From an uncultured Sutterella sp. (lineage in GTDB: Bacteria; Pseudomonadota; Gammaproteobacteria; Burkholderiales; Burkholderiaceae_F): DNA of 64,000 bases. The translations under genes and the position numbers were made by a program. The DNA is taken from NCBI GenBank assembly GCA_905194315.1, contig CAJJRX010000004.1, positions 39,335-103,334 on the forward strand. The letters run 5' to 3'. Below are positions 53,853 through 61,886 of this stretch, piece by piece. The stretch's first letter is position 1, and each line of letters starts with the position of its first letter. Under the pieces are notes generated by a model. It made no database searches, had not been told where the DNA came from, and saw only the letters and a list, made by a program, of their open reading frames with translations.

Positions 53853-55346
53853 TTATTCAAACCAGTGCTCACGGGCCACCATAATCAGTTTGGATGCACG
53901 ATCAGCCTCAATGCCTGTCATTTCCACCAAGTCATCCGTGGCCAATTCAGCCAGGTCATCAAGCGTCTTGATGCCGTGGCTCACCAGCTTACTAGCCAGA
54001 TCGTTATCCATGCCTTCCATGGTCAGAAGAGGTTCGTCAGCCTTGCGCAGATTTTCTTCGCGGGTAATGGCATCCGAGAGAAGCTTGTTACGGGCACGCT
54101 GACGGAGCTCATCGATCGTTTCCTTGTCAAAGGCTTCGATGGCATAGAGTTCCTTTTCAGGCACGTAGGCAATTTCTTCAACGCTCGAGAAGCCTTCATT
54201 GATGAGCACGTCTGCGGCGGCTTCATCAATATCAAGGCTGTCCATGAATTCAACGCGAAGTTTGGCAATTTCCTCATCACGCTTTTCGGTGGCTTCCGCT
54301 TCCGTCATGATGTAGATCTGCCAGCCGGTCAGTTCGCTTGCAAGGCGCACGTTCTGACCGCCGCGACCGATGGCCACAGCCAGGTTATCCTCGGCAACCA
54401 CGACTTCCATCGTGTGCTGTTCTTCAATCATGACAATGGACTGCACCTTGGCCGGTTCGAGAGCACCGACCACAAACTGGGCGGGATCCTCATTCCAGGG
54501 CACAATGTCCACACGTTCGCCGGCGAGTTCGTTCGTGACAGCGTTCACACGCGAGCCGCGCATACCGACACAGGTACCGATCGGATCAATACGGCGGTCC
54601 TTCGCATGCACAGCGATCTTGGCACGCATGCCGGGATCGCGGGCGGCAGACTTGATCTCAAGCAGACCTTCTTCAATTTCCGGCACTTCCAGTTCAAAGA
54701 GCTTCTTGAGGAATTCGGGCGAAGTACGGGAAAGAATGACCTGACGACCCTTGTTGAGTTCAGCCACATGGTCAACATAGGCACGAACACGGTCGCCGGT
54801 GCGAAGATTTTCGCGCGGGATCATCTGTGAACGGGGCAGACGGGCCTCAAGGCGGCCGATTTCCACAATCGCTTCGTTTTTATCGATGCGTTTGATGGAA
54901 CCCGTGACGATGCTTTCGTTGCGGGCCAGGAATTCCTTCAGAATCTGTTCACGTTCGGCATCACGCAGACGCTGCAGAATCACCTGCTTGGCATCCTGAG
55001 CAAAACGGCGGCCGGTCGTGTCCACATCGATCACTTCAATTTCGCGTTCGATGTAGTCACCGGGCTCGATACCGGGGTTGTCATCGACAACATCCGAGTA
55101 CATTTCCTGACGGTCAGGCTCCTGCAGCCCCTGCTCATCGGGAACGACGAGCCAGCGGCGCTGAGCCTTGAATTCACCGGTGACGCGGTCAACATGAACC
55201 ACGACATCGGCATCCTCACCCGGGAACTGACTCTTTTTCAGAGCACTGGCCAGGGCCTGTTCCAGAACACCGAAAACGATGTCCTTTTCAACGTTCTTTT
55301 CGCTCGCCAACACTTCCACGAGCTCAAGCATCTCACGACTATTCAT
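53853..55346 (-). CDS. nusA: Transcription elongation and termination factor NusA
   Basis: This encodes 497 aa. N-terminal domain (about 1-125, MNSREMLELVEVLASEKNV), S1 domain, two KH domains (GMRGSRVNAVTNEL, GRGGQNVRLASELTG), and two acidic AR-type repeats at the C-terminus (MEGMDNDLASKL). It binds RNA polymerase and nascent RNA, and promotes pausing and termination. It lies between rimP (7 bp) and infB (241 bp). Confidence 0.97.
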   Translation of the reverse strand: MNSREMLELVEVLASEKNVEKDIVFGVLEQALASALKKSQFPGEDADVVVHVDRVTGEFKAQRRWLVVPDEQGLQEPDRQEMYSDVVDDNPGIEPGDYIEREIEVIDVDTTGRRFAQDAKQVILQRLRDAEREQILKEFLARNESIVTGSIKRIDKNEAIVEIGRLEARLPRSQMIPRENLRTGDRVRAYVDHVAELNKGRQVILSRTSPEFLKKLFELEVPEIEEGLLEIKSAARDPGMRAKIAVHAKDRRIDPIGTCVGMRGSRVNAVTNELAGERVDIVPWNEDPAQFVVGALEPAKVQSIVMIEEQHTMEVVVAEDNLAVAIGRGGQNVRLASELTGWQIYIMTEAEATEKRDEEIAKLRVEFMDSLDIDEAAADVLINEGFSSVEEIAYVPEKELYAIEAFDKETIDELRQRARNKLLSDAITREENLRKADEPLLTMEGMDNDLASKLVSHGIKTLDDLAELATDDLVEMTGIEADRASKLIMVAREHWFE

Positions 55347-55353
55347 CTCTGGG

Positions 55354-55914
55354 TCACCCCTTAAAATTCAATTCAGCAATAAGATTCGCATGGTCGACAG
55401 CACTGAGTGCGAACGTCACTCGAATCGGATCTGCAGCAACCACTTTTTTCTTGCGGTTACGTAGTGCTGCCACCCCCGGCGTGCGGGCCACATTGACTTC
55501 AAAATAGTCAAATGTGATCTGCTCCTCACCGGGCTCACCTTCAATTCCCACAATCCGGCCGTCGAGTTTGCGGCGGCCTGCTTCAGGGAAACCTTCCGCA
55601 TGGATGGGAGCATAAAGTTCCACATGGGTGAGCTCACCCGTGAAGCGCTTCCAGTCCTGCACCCGCTTGAGCGGACGTTCCACACCCGGAGAGGAGACCT
55701 CCAGACGTTCATAATCAACCCCTTCCACGGTAAAAACGTGGGAGAGCTGATCACTGACGCGTTCGCAGTCATCAAGCGAAATGCCACCTTCGGCCAGCGT
55801 GTCGATCGTGACGCGCACAAGGCCGCGGGCCAGGCGTTCACAGTCAACAAAGTCATAGCCCATACCGGTTACGGTGGACTCGACGAGCTCATTTAAGGCT
55901 CCAGCATAAGACAT
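55354..55914 (-). CDS. rimP: Ribosome maturation factor RimP
   Basis: This encodes 186 aa, with AAGGAACC before the ATG at 55914. RimP core motifs: GYDFVDCERL, DDCERVSDQLSHVF and YERLEVSSPGVERPLKR. It assists 30S assembly. First gene of the operon; a structured leader and intrinsic terminator lie upstream. An internal stretch (EGFPEAGRRKLDG) and a Lys-rich loop (RNRKKKVV) are within normal variation. Confidence 0.95.
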   Translation of the reverse strand: MSYAGALNELVESTVTGMGYDFVDCERLARGLVRVTIDTLAEGGISLDDCERVSDQLSHVFTVEGVDYERLEVSSPGVERPLKRVQDWKRFTGELTHVELYAPIHAEGFPEAGRRKLDGRIVGIEGEPGEEQITFDYFEVNVARTPGVAALRNRKKKVVAADPIRVTFALSAVDHANLIAELNFKG

Positions 55915-56027
55915 TGAGCAAGGTTCCTTATATCGAAGAAATTGTGATGTCGAATTGAGGGTTTACTTTCTTCATCGGTCCGGCCGCCCTTTTCTGTGCA
56001 ATCTGCACAAAAAAGCGGAGCAGAACC
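55915..56027. other. rimP leader
   Basis: No gene. It contains TGTGCA-N3-TGCACA (55995-56009), an inverted repeat that could be a hairpin in the leader, and the rimP ribosome binding site. Confidence 0.4.
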
Positions 56028-56052
56028 AAAAAAAAATGGGCAAACGCCCATT
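56028..56052 (-). terminator. Intrinsic terminator upstream of rimP (possible attenuator)
   Basis: AATGGGC/GCCCATT (7 bp, 4-nt loop) is followed on the minus strand by a run of at least seven T. It lies 114 bp before rimP and after the rluB terminator, so it ends a transcript that starts between them. Confidence 0.75.
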
Positions 56053-56290
56053 CATAGACCCTTTCACGTCAGCAATTCAAGGTGCTCTGCACAACGTGTC
56101 ACAGACACGCTATCAAAGAGCACACTTCACACCGACAGGGTAACAGCAGAGCCGGCCGGTGAAAACACCAGCAGCACCCGCTGCCTGAACTTCATTCCTT
56201 GACATACTCTCACTGCGGTTTGCCACACACAGTAAAAGCATAATCCCACACCAGGAGGGACTACCCAGGATGACGAGGAATGGCGTGATT
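56053..56290 (-). ncRNA. Candidate structured leader RNA or small RNA of the nusA operon
   Basis: A 240-nt stretch between two minus-strand terminators and without a good reading frame. It folds into nested stems: GTGCTC/GAGCAC (56082-56087 with 56118-56123) enclosing CGTGTC/GACACG (56095-56109), and upstream GGTG/CACC and CAGC/GCTG hairpins. In E. coli the same place holds metY, a tRNA; I searched for a cloverleaf here and found none. It may be an attenuating leader through which NusA regulates its own operon, or a free small RNA. The promoter is not clear. Confidence 0.4.
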
Positions 56291-56295
56291 TTATG

Positions 56296-56334
56296 AAAAA
56301 AAGCGCCTGAGTGCAAGCGCTCAGACGCTTTTTT
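56296..56334 (-). terminator. Terminator of scpB-rluB
   Basis: AAAAAAGCG-CTGAG pairs with CTCAG-CGCTTTTTT (one internal mismatch); it lies 25 bp past the rluB stop. Confidence 0.85.
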
Positions 56335-56358
56335 CTGCATTTTCAATAAGTTTCCGGC

Positions 56359-57606
56359 TTATTGATGTTTGCGCCCGGGGCGCTTGCGCTGGGTGGGACG
56401 GTCACTCATATCACGGGCCTCCCACATCGGCACACCGGTGCGGTCAGACTGCCCCTGAGTAAAGCGTCGACCCTTGCGCTGAGTACGCTCAGCCCCCTCT
56501 TCCGTCCGTCCGTGTCCATACGTTGTCTCACGCATCACACGGGCACGCTGACGGGCCTGGGCCTTTTCAGCCTTCTTTTCCTCAGCCTTCTCAGCCGCCA
56601 TGGGTTGAAGCGTCTTTTCCTGCGCTTTCAGCTCGAGCATCCATGCGCGAACCTGTTCAGGGGTGAGCTCCATGCGGCGGCCGCGCGGCAGCGATTTCGG
56701 CAGCGACACGGCGCCGTAGCGGATACGGATCAGACGGGACACGGTCTTGTTCGCTGCCTCGAAGATACGACGCACTTCGCGGTTGCGGCCTTCCTTGATC
56801 TGGACACGATACCAGTGGTTCATGCCGGTGCCGCCCTCATCAGTAATCAGGTCAAACTTCGCCATACCGTCTTCGAGTTCGACACCGTTCTGCAGTTTGA
56901 GCAGCTCTTCGGCTTCAAGCTCACCGACAATTCGCACTGCGTACTCGCGCTCGATTTCGTAGCGCGGATGCATCAGCCGGTTGGCAAGCGCACCCGACGT
57001 CGTAAAGAGCAGCAGACCTTCCGTGTTAAAGTCCAGACGGCCAACGGCCACCCAGCGGGCGCCGCTGACACGCGGCAGCGCATTGAACACGCTCGGACGG
57101 CCTTCGGGGTCGTCACGCGAGACGATTTCCCCGGCCGGTTTGTGGTACATGATCACACGGGGTGTAGGTTCCGTTTCCGCACGGCGGCGCACCAGACGGC
57201 CGTCAACGCGGATCATATCCTGCGGATTGACGCGGTCGCCCAGCGTGGCGGTCTTCCCGTTGATCGTGACGGTGCCCGTCTCAATCAGAGCTTCCATCGC
57301 ACGACGCGAACCCAGACCTGCATCAGCAAGCACCTTCTGCAGTTTTTCTGTCGGCAGGTCGCCCTGAACAGCCGCACGGGCACGGTCGATGATATCAAGC
57401 GCAAGAGGACGCTCGGCGAAACCGCCGTAAAGATCATCATCAGCCATATCGGCAAAAGCGTCGCGCGGCGTGCTCAACCGGGCACGTTCTTCACGGCTCT
57501 GGCTGTCCGTGCGCTTTTGCGGGCGGCGGAACGGGGTACGTTTTTTCTCAGCCGAATATCGGTCATCACGACGAGAGCGCTGAGGACCACGATTACTTGT
57601 TTTCAA
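56359..57606 (-). CDS. rluB: 23S rRNA pseudouridine synthase RluB (RsuA/RluB/E/F family)
   Basis: This encodes 415 aa. The start is TTG 57606, with AAGGAG eight bases before, overlapping scpB by 14 bases. An Arg-rich N-terminal tail (1-85), then an S4 RNA-binding domain (EKLQKVLADAGLGSRR), and the catalytic RLDFNTEGLLL (about 215, catalytic Asp). An Arg/Lys-rich C-terminal tail of about 90 residues follows. RluB modifies U2605 of 23S rRNA; assignment against RluE/RluF rests on scpB pairing and length. The tails are longer than I expect for the family. Confidence 0.9.
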   Translation of the reverse strand: MKTSNRGPQRSRRDDRYSAEKKRTPFRRPQKRTDSQSREERARLSTPRDAFADMADDDLYGGFAERPLALDIIDRARAAVQGDLPTEKLQKVLADAGLGSRRAMEALIETGTVTINGKTATLGDRVNPQDMIRVDGRLVRRRAETEPTPRVIMYHKPAGEIVSRDDPEGRPSVFNALPRVSGARWVAVGRLDFNTEGLLLFTTSGALANRLMHPRYEIEREYAVRIVGELEAEELLKLQNGVELEDGMAKFDLITDEGGTGMNHWYRVQIKEGRNREVRRIFEAANKTVSRLIRIRYGAVSLPKSLPRGRRMELTPEQVRAWMLELKAQEKTLQPMAAEKAEEKKAEKAQARQRARVMRETTYGHGRTEEGAERTQRKGRRFTQGQSDRTGVPMWEARDMSDRPTQRKRPGRKHQ

Positions 57607-58243
57607 CTTCTGTCTCCTTCGGGAGATTCACTATATCGTCAGGGGCCGCCACGGAGGACTCACCGTCCTCCTCCGGCGTGTCGGCTTCCTCATCAAAAAG
57701 ATTCGGGAGCCCCAGGGGAAATTCTGGCTCTGGGTTATTTTCAATAGCAGGGAGTTCCGACAGACTCTTTAACCCAAGGTCATTCAAAAACTGGCGGGTT
57801 GTGCCCAGCAGGGCCGGACGTCCCGGGGTTTCACGGTACCCGAGCGTCTCCACCCACCCTCTTTCTTCGAACTGGCGCAGTACATTGGCATTGACGCTGA
57901 CGCCGCGGATTTCTTCAATGTCACCACGCGTCACAGGCTGCTTATAGGCAATGATGGCAAGCACTTCGAGTGCAGCGCGGGAATATCGTGCCGGGCGCTC
58001 CTCCTCAAGGCGGAGAATAAACCGCGACACCTCATCAATGGTCTGAAACCGCCATCCGTTCCCCAGCTCGACAAGTCTGAGTCCGCGTTCGGACCAGTCC
58101 TGCTGCAGGGCGTGAAGATGCTCTTTGATCGTCTTGGCACTGTAGCGGTCATCAAAGAGCCGCCGCAGTTCGCGCACAGACAACGGCTTTTTGGCACTCA
58201 GCAGAGCGGCCTCTAAAACCAGTTGAGGAGTAAGCTCGGGCAT
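57593..58243 (-). CDS. scpB: Segregation and condensation protein B
   Basis: This encodes 216 aa. ATG 58243 (MPELTPQLVLEAALL) is preferred; the TTG at 58297 lies in an inverted repeat. Two winged-helix domains are apparent (EAALLSAKKPLSVRELRRLFDD; ALEVLAIIAYKQPVTRGDIEEIRG). It is a kleisin-associated subunit of Smc-ScpAB. scpA, usually adjacent, is not in the window. It overlaps rluB. Confidence 0.93.
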   Translation of the reverse strand: MPELTPQLVLEAALLSAKKPLSVRELRRLFDDRYSAKTIKEHLHALQQDWSERGLRLVELGNGWRFQTIDEVSRFILRLEEERPARYSRAALEVLAIIAYKQPVTRGDIEEIRGVSVNANVLRQFEERGWVETLGYRETPGRPALLGTTRQFLNDLGLKSLSELPAIENNPEPEFPLGLPNLFDEEADTPEEDGESSVAAPDDIVNLPKETEVENK

Positions 58244-58269
58244 CTTGGGAGGATTCTCGTATTGGATGG

Positions 58270-58293
58270 ACAATTTCGCTTTAGCGATATTGT
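58270..58293. promoter_or_regulatory. Inverted repeat upstream of scpB
   Basis: ACAATTTCGC-TTTA-GCGATATTGT, arms 9 of 10 paired, 27 bp before the scpB ATG. It may be an operator or leader hairpin. Confidence 0.4.
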
Positions 58294-58546
58294 ACAAATG
58301 TTCCGCAGCCGGGACTGTGTTTTCGGTTCAGCAGACAGCAGTATCTGCCAGATTTCACCGGAGCTGATGTATCCGCTCAGTTCGGAAAGGAGCGTGCATT
58401 CTCTCACAGTAGCACGGCCGATGCAAGGCGTCCGGCGTTTTGTCTGCGCTCAAAACCAAACCGGAATCAAAAATGCCTCCTTCCGGATTAACTATACTTT
58501 TCCGTACGGACCATTCCATCCTGACACTGACCACTGAGGAGACAGT
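58294..58546. other. Divergent region between scpB and the amidohydrolase gene
   Basis: About 250 bp without a gene. It should hold promoters for both neighbours; an ACTATACT sequence near 58492 could be the amidohydrolase -10. Confidence 0.35.
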
Positions 58547-59953
58547 ATGTACGACCTTATTCTGAAAGGAGCGCATGTCGTTGACCCGCTCAACGGCATC
58601 AACCGCATCTGCGATATCGCCATCGAAAACGGCAGCATTGCCGCCGTGGAACCTGACATTTCCGCCGCGGCAAAGGAAACCATCAATCTCACCGGTCTGG
58701 TGGCGCAGCCTGGCATCATCGACAGTCATGTCCATCTGGGCAGCATGTGGGGATCGCCGTTCGGGCCCAGAATGCTGGCCATGGCCGGCGTTACCACTGC
58801 ACTGGATATGGCCGGACCGCTCGAGGATATTCTCGACAACACACCGCAGTATGGTGCCGGCATCAACATGGCCATTCTGCAGTTTGCCTCTCCGCCTTTT
58901 ACCTTCCGCAACAACACGCCCGGAAAAGCCGAAATGATCGATCTGATCGACCGCTCGCTCGACGAAGGCGCTCTGGGAGTCAAGCTGCTCGGCGGACACT
59001 ATCCGCTCACGCCCGCCGTATCAGCCACGCTTGTCGAAACCGCTCTTGAACGCCGGGCCTATGTCGCCTGGCACGCCGGAACCAGTGAGCACGGCTCGAA
59101 CATTGAAGGCATGATGGAGGCGGTGGAAATGGCAAACGGACATCCACTCCACCTCGCACACATTAACGCCTACTGCCGCGGTGCCGTCCATGACAGCATT
59201 GATGAGGCACGCACTGCGATTGAACTGCTGAAGAAAAATCCGAACATCTTCTCTGAGAGCTATGTTTCGCCGAAAAACGGGACACGGCTGACCTGTGACG
59301 AAAACGGACAGGTCCAGTCCAAAGTGACAGGAAACTGTCTGCGGCATTTCGGCTTCAGTGAGGACAAGGCAGGCATCCGTGCGGCACTTCTGGCCCGCAA
59401 GGCTTTTGCCGTGTACGATGCGGGCGGGTACTCGGATCTGATGACCGGCGAAGAGGCTGTCAGATACTGGGAGGCCAGTAATACTGATGTTGGCGGCAGC
59501 TTCAACATCAATCCGCCTATTCCGCGTATTCTGCTCTCTCAGGCCAGGCGTGACGACGGCGCTTTTGTGGTCGACGCCATCTCCACTGACGGCGGCTGCA
59601 TCCCGAGAAATGTCATCCTTTCACAGGGACTTTCACTGGTGAAGCTGGATGTGCTGACACTGCCGGAGTTTGCTCAGAAGACCTCTCTCAATCCCGCACG
59701 TATGCTCAGGCTGACACAGAAAGGACATTTCACTCCCGGCGCGGATGCCGATATCACAGTCTACGACTATGCCACACAGAAACCCGTAGCCAGTTTCGTA
59801 GCCGGTAAACGGGTTCTCTGGGACGGCAAGGTGCTCGGGCACAAAGCGACAGTCATCTGCACTGAACGCGGACGTAAAGCCATTGAAAACCGGGGACTTA
59901 AAGCCATTGTGGTCGATCCCGGCGAGCAGATTGACCGTATCCGGGCGCTCTGA
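58547..59953 (+). CDS. Metal-dependent amidohydrolase (dihydroorotase/D-aminoacylase-like), substrate unknown
   Basis: This encodes 468 aa, with GAGGAG before the ATG. It has a subtype-I amidohydrolase barrel: H61-x-H63 (DSHVHLG), K146 (GVKLLGG; likely carboxylated), H176 (WHAGTSEH), H202/H205 (LHLAHIN) and the STDGG aspartate. A composite N/C-terminal beta-sandwich is evident (YDLILKGAHVVDP; GADADITVYD). This chemistry cleaves cyclic or linear amides; the substrate cannot be named. It is a solitary plus-strand gene flanked by minus-strand genes. Confidence 0.82.
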   Translation: MYDLILKGAHVVDPLNGINRICDIAIENGSIAAVEPDISAAAKETINLTGLVAQPGIIDSHVHLGSMWGSPFGPRMLAMAGVTTALDMAGPLEDILDNTPQYGAGINMAILQFASPPFTFRNNTPGKAEMIDLIDRSLDEGALGVKLLGGHYPLTPAVSATLVETALERRAYVAWHAGTSEHGSNIEGMMEAVEMANGHPLHLAHINAYCRGAVHDSIDEARTAIELLKKNPNIFSESYVSPKNGTRLTCDENGQVQSKVTGNCLRHFGFSEDKAGIRAALLARKAFAVYDAGGYSDLMTGEEAVRYWEASNTDVGGSFNINPPIPRILLSQARRDDGAFVVDAISTDGGCIPRNVILSQGLSLVKLDVLTLPEFAQKTSLNPARMLRLTQKGHFTPGADADITVYDYATQKPVASFVAGKRVLWDGKVLGHKATVICTERGRKAIENRGLKAIVVDPGEQIDRIRAL

Positions 59954-60124
59954 CCGGATCATCAGGCAGGTGTCGCACAGCGCGCTGCGGCATCTGCCGC
60001 TAAAAACATCCTGCAGCTGCGCTCAGGCAGAGATCAATACGGATTTTGCTTACTGTTCCGTGTACTGTCCTGTGTACTAATCAGCGGTACACTTTCCTGA
60101 GATTTATGCAAAGGCAATTTTCCC

Positions 60125-60196
60125 TGAAAGGCCTGTGGGAGTAAGTAGAAGGTGAGAAGAAGCGAGAAGCTGTGAGAAGCTGTGAGATGAGGTGCC
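60125..60196 (-). terminator. C-rich, G-poor segment after tRNA-Ser: possible Rho site
   Basis: Reading the minus strand, 72 nt downstream of the tRNA are C-rich with very few G, with a repeated 10-mer (TCTCACAGCT twice). No hairpin-T-run is seen. This is the composition expected of a rut site, so Rho-dependent termination is suggested. Confidence 0.4.
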
Positions 60197-60287
60197 TGGC
60201 GGAAGGAGTGGGATTTGAACCCACGATACGGTATAACCGTATACCGGATTTCGAGTCCGGCGCATTCGACCTCTCTGCCATCCTTCC
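60197..60287 (-). tRNA. tRNA-Ser (anticodon CGA)
   Basis: 91-nt class II tRNA with a long variable arm (TACGGTTATACCGTA) and encoded CCA. Acceptor GGAAGGA/TCCTTCC; anticodon stem CCGGA/TCCGG with loop CTCGAAA, anticodon CGA, reading UCG. It lies just downstream of serS on the same strand. Confidence 0.96.
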
Positions 60288-60373
60288 GGCTTTGAGCATA
60301 GAGGAGAAATCTTACAGAACGGAATGACTTTTGTCAAACAGCCGGAGAGATTTCTCCTCACTCAAAATGGTTA

Positions 60374-61687
60374 TCAGTGAGCAAAAAGTCCGTCTTCACA
60401 AGGAACGAGCTTTTCCACACCGTCCATGAACGGACGCAGCGCTTCAGGCACCGTCACGGAGCCGTCAGCATTCTGATAGTTTTCGAGCACCGCCACGAGC
60501 GTGCGGCCGACAGCAAGGCCGGAACCGTTGAGGGTGTGCACATACTGGGTCTTGCCGTTTTCATCCTTGAAGCGGGTACCCATGCGACGGGCCTGGAAGT
60601 CTTCACAGTTCGAGCACGAGGAGATTTCACGGTAGGTGTTCTGGGCAGGCAGCCAGACTTCAAGGTCATAGGTCTTCGTCGCCCCGAAGCCCATGTCACC
60701 GGTGCACAGCGTAATCACACGGTACGGCAGGCCGAGCTTCTGCAGAATCATTTCCGCATTGTGCGTCATCTCTTCGAGTTCACGGTAGGAATCTTCAGGA
60801 CGCGTGATACGAACCATTTCAACTTTGTCGAACTGGTGCTGACGGATCATGCCGCGGGTATCACGGCCGTAGGCACCGGCTTCCGAGCGGAAGCAGGGCG
60901 TATGAGCGGTAACATGCAGAGGGAGATCCTTGGCCTTGAGCATCATGCCGGCAACCTGATTGGTCAGGGTGACTTCAGCAGTCGGCACGAGGTACATCTG
61001 TTCGCCCTCACCCGTGGCACCACCCTTCTTGGCGGCAAAGAGGTCTTCTTCAAACTTGGGGAGCTGACCCGTACCCTGCATCGTGGACGCAGTCACAATA
61101 TACGGGGTATAGCATTCGATATAACCGTGTTCATGGGTGTGCGTGTAAAGCATGAACTGGGCAAGAGCACGGTGCAGACGGGCAATCTGGCCGCGCATAA
61201 AGCAAAAGCGCGAACCGGATTCCTTGGCGGCCGTATCAAAGTCCATACCGAGCGGAGCACCGACATCGACGTGGTCCTTCACTTCAAAGTCGAAGCTGCG
61301 CGGGGTACCCCAGCGACGGACTTCAACATTTTCCGTTTCATCCTTGCCGACAGGCACGCTCTCGTGCGGCAGGTTCGGCACACGAAGCATGAGGTTGTTG
61401 AGCTTGGTGAGGATTTCGTTGAGCTCGGTTTCCAGACCGGCAAGTGTTTCCGGCAGGGTGGCGGCTTCCTGCATCAGAGCGGTAGCATCTTCACCGTTTT
61501 TCTTAGCCATGCCAATCTGCTTGGAAAGCGCATTGCGGCGGGCCTGCAGTTCTTCAGTTTTCACCTGAACAGCTTTACGGGCCGCTTCAAGGCTGTTGAA
61601 TTCTTCTTCGGGGAAAACAAAACCACGGGTGGCAAGACGGGCCACCACTTCAGGGAGCTGCTTTCTCAGCAAATTTTGGTCGAGCAT
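60374..61687 (-). CDS. serS: Seryl-tRNA synthetase
   Basis: This encodes 437 aa. ATG 61687 (MLDQNLLRKQLPEVVARL) with AGAGG upstream; the longer frame is unsupported. An N-terminal coiled-coil arm (about 30-100) grips the tRNA-Ser variable arm. Class II motifs are GSRFCFMRGQIARLHRAL (1), ACFRSEAGAYGRDTRGM (2) and NGSGLAVGRTLVAVLE (3). The tRNA-Ser(CGA) gene 86 bp downstream is one of its substrates. Confidence 0.97.
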   Translation of the reverse strand: MLDQNLLRKQLPEVVARLATRGFVFPEEEFNSLEAARKAVQVKTEELQARRNALSKQIGMAKKNGEDATALMQEAATLPETLAGLETELNEILTKLNNLMLRVPNLPHESVPVGKDETENVEVRRWGTPRSFDFEVKDHVDVGAPLGMDFDTAAKESGSRFCFMRGQIARLHRALAQFMLYTHTHEHGYIECYTPYIVTASTMQGTGQLPKFEEDLFAAKKGGATGEGEQMYLVPTAEVTLTNQVAGMMLKAKDLPLHVTAHTPCFRSEAGAYGRDTRGMIRQHQFDKVEMVRITRPEDSYRELEEMTHNAEMILQKLGLPYRVITLCTGDMGFGATKTYDLEVWLPAQNTYREISSCSNCEDFQARRMGTRFKDENGKTQYVHTLNGSGLAVGRTLVAVLENYQNADGSVTVPEALRPFMDGVEKLVPCEDGLFAH

Positions 61688-61886
61688 AGAAACCTCTTTT
61701 TTAGCTGCAGGTACTAAAGAACCGCAGCAATTTATAAACAAACAGTTTGGAGAGAGTCACTGACTCTCTCCAGTAACCGGTACAGTGGCAGCGGATCGCT
61801 TCAGTACAGAAATCTCTGTCTGGTGCTGATCGGACAGCCGGAGTAATGGCGATATTGTTAAATATTATAACAACCTGAGCTATTCA

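Noticed and set aside
50744..53884. Plus-strand reading frame of 1046 codons opposite infB
   Set aside because: Antisense shadow of IF-2, opened by its Ala/Glu/Arg codon bias; no start signals or domain.
56053..56290. tRNA-fMet (metY) upstream of rimP
   Set aside because: No cloverleaf, CAU loop or CCA end could be found.
60150..60185. CRISPR-like repeat
   Set aside because: Only two 10-base copies without spacers.
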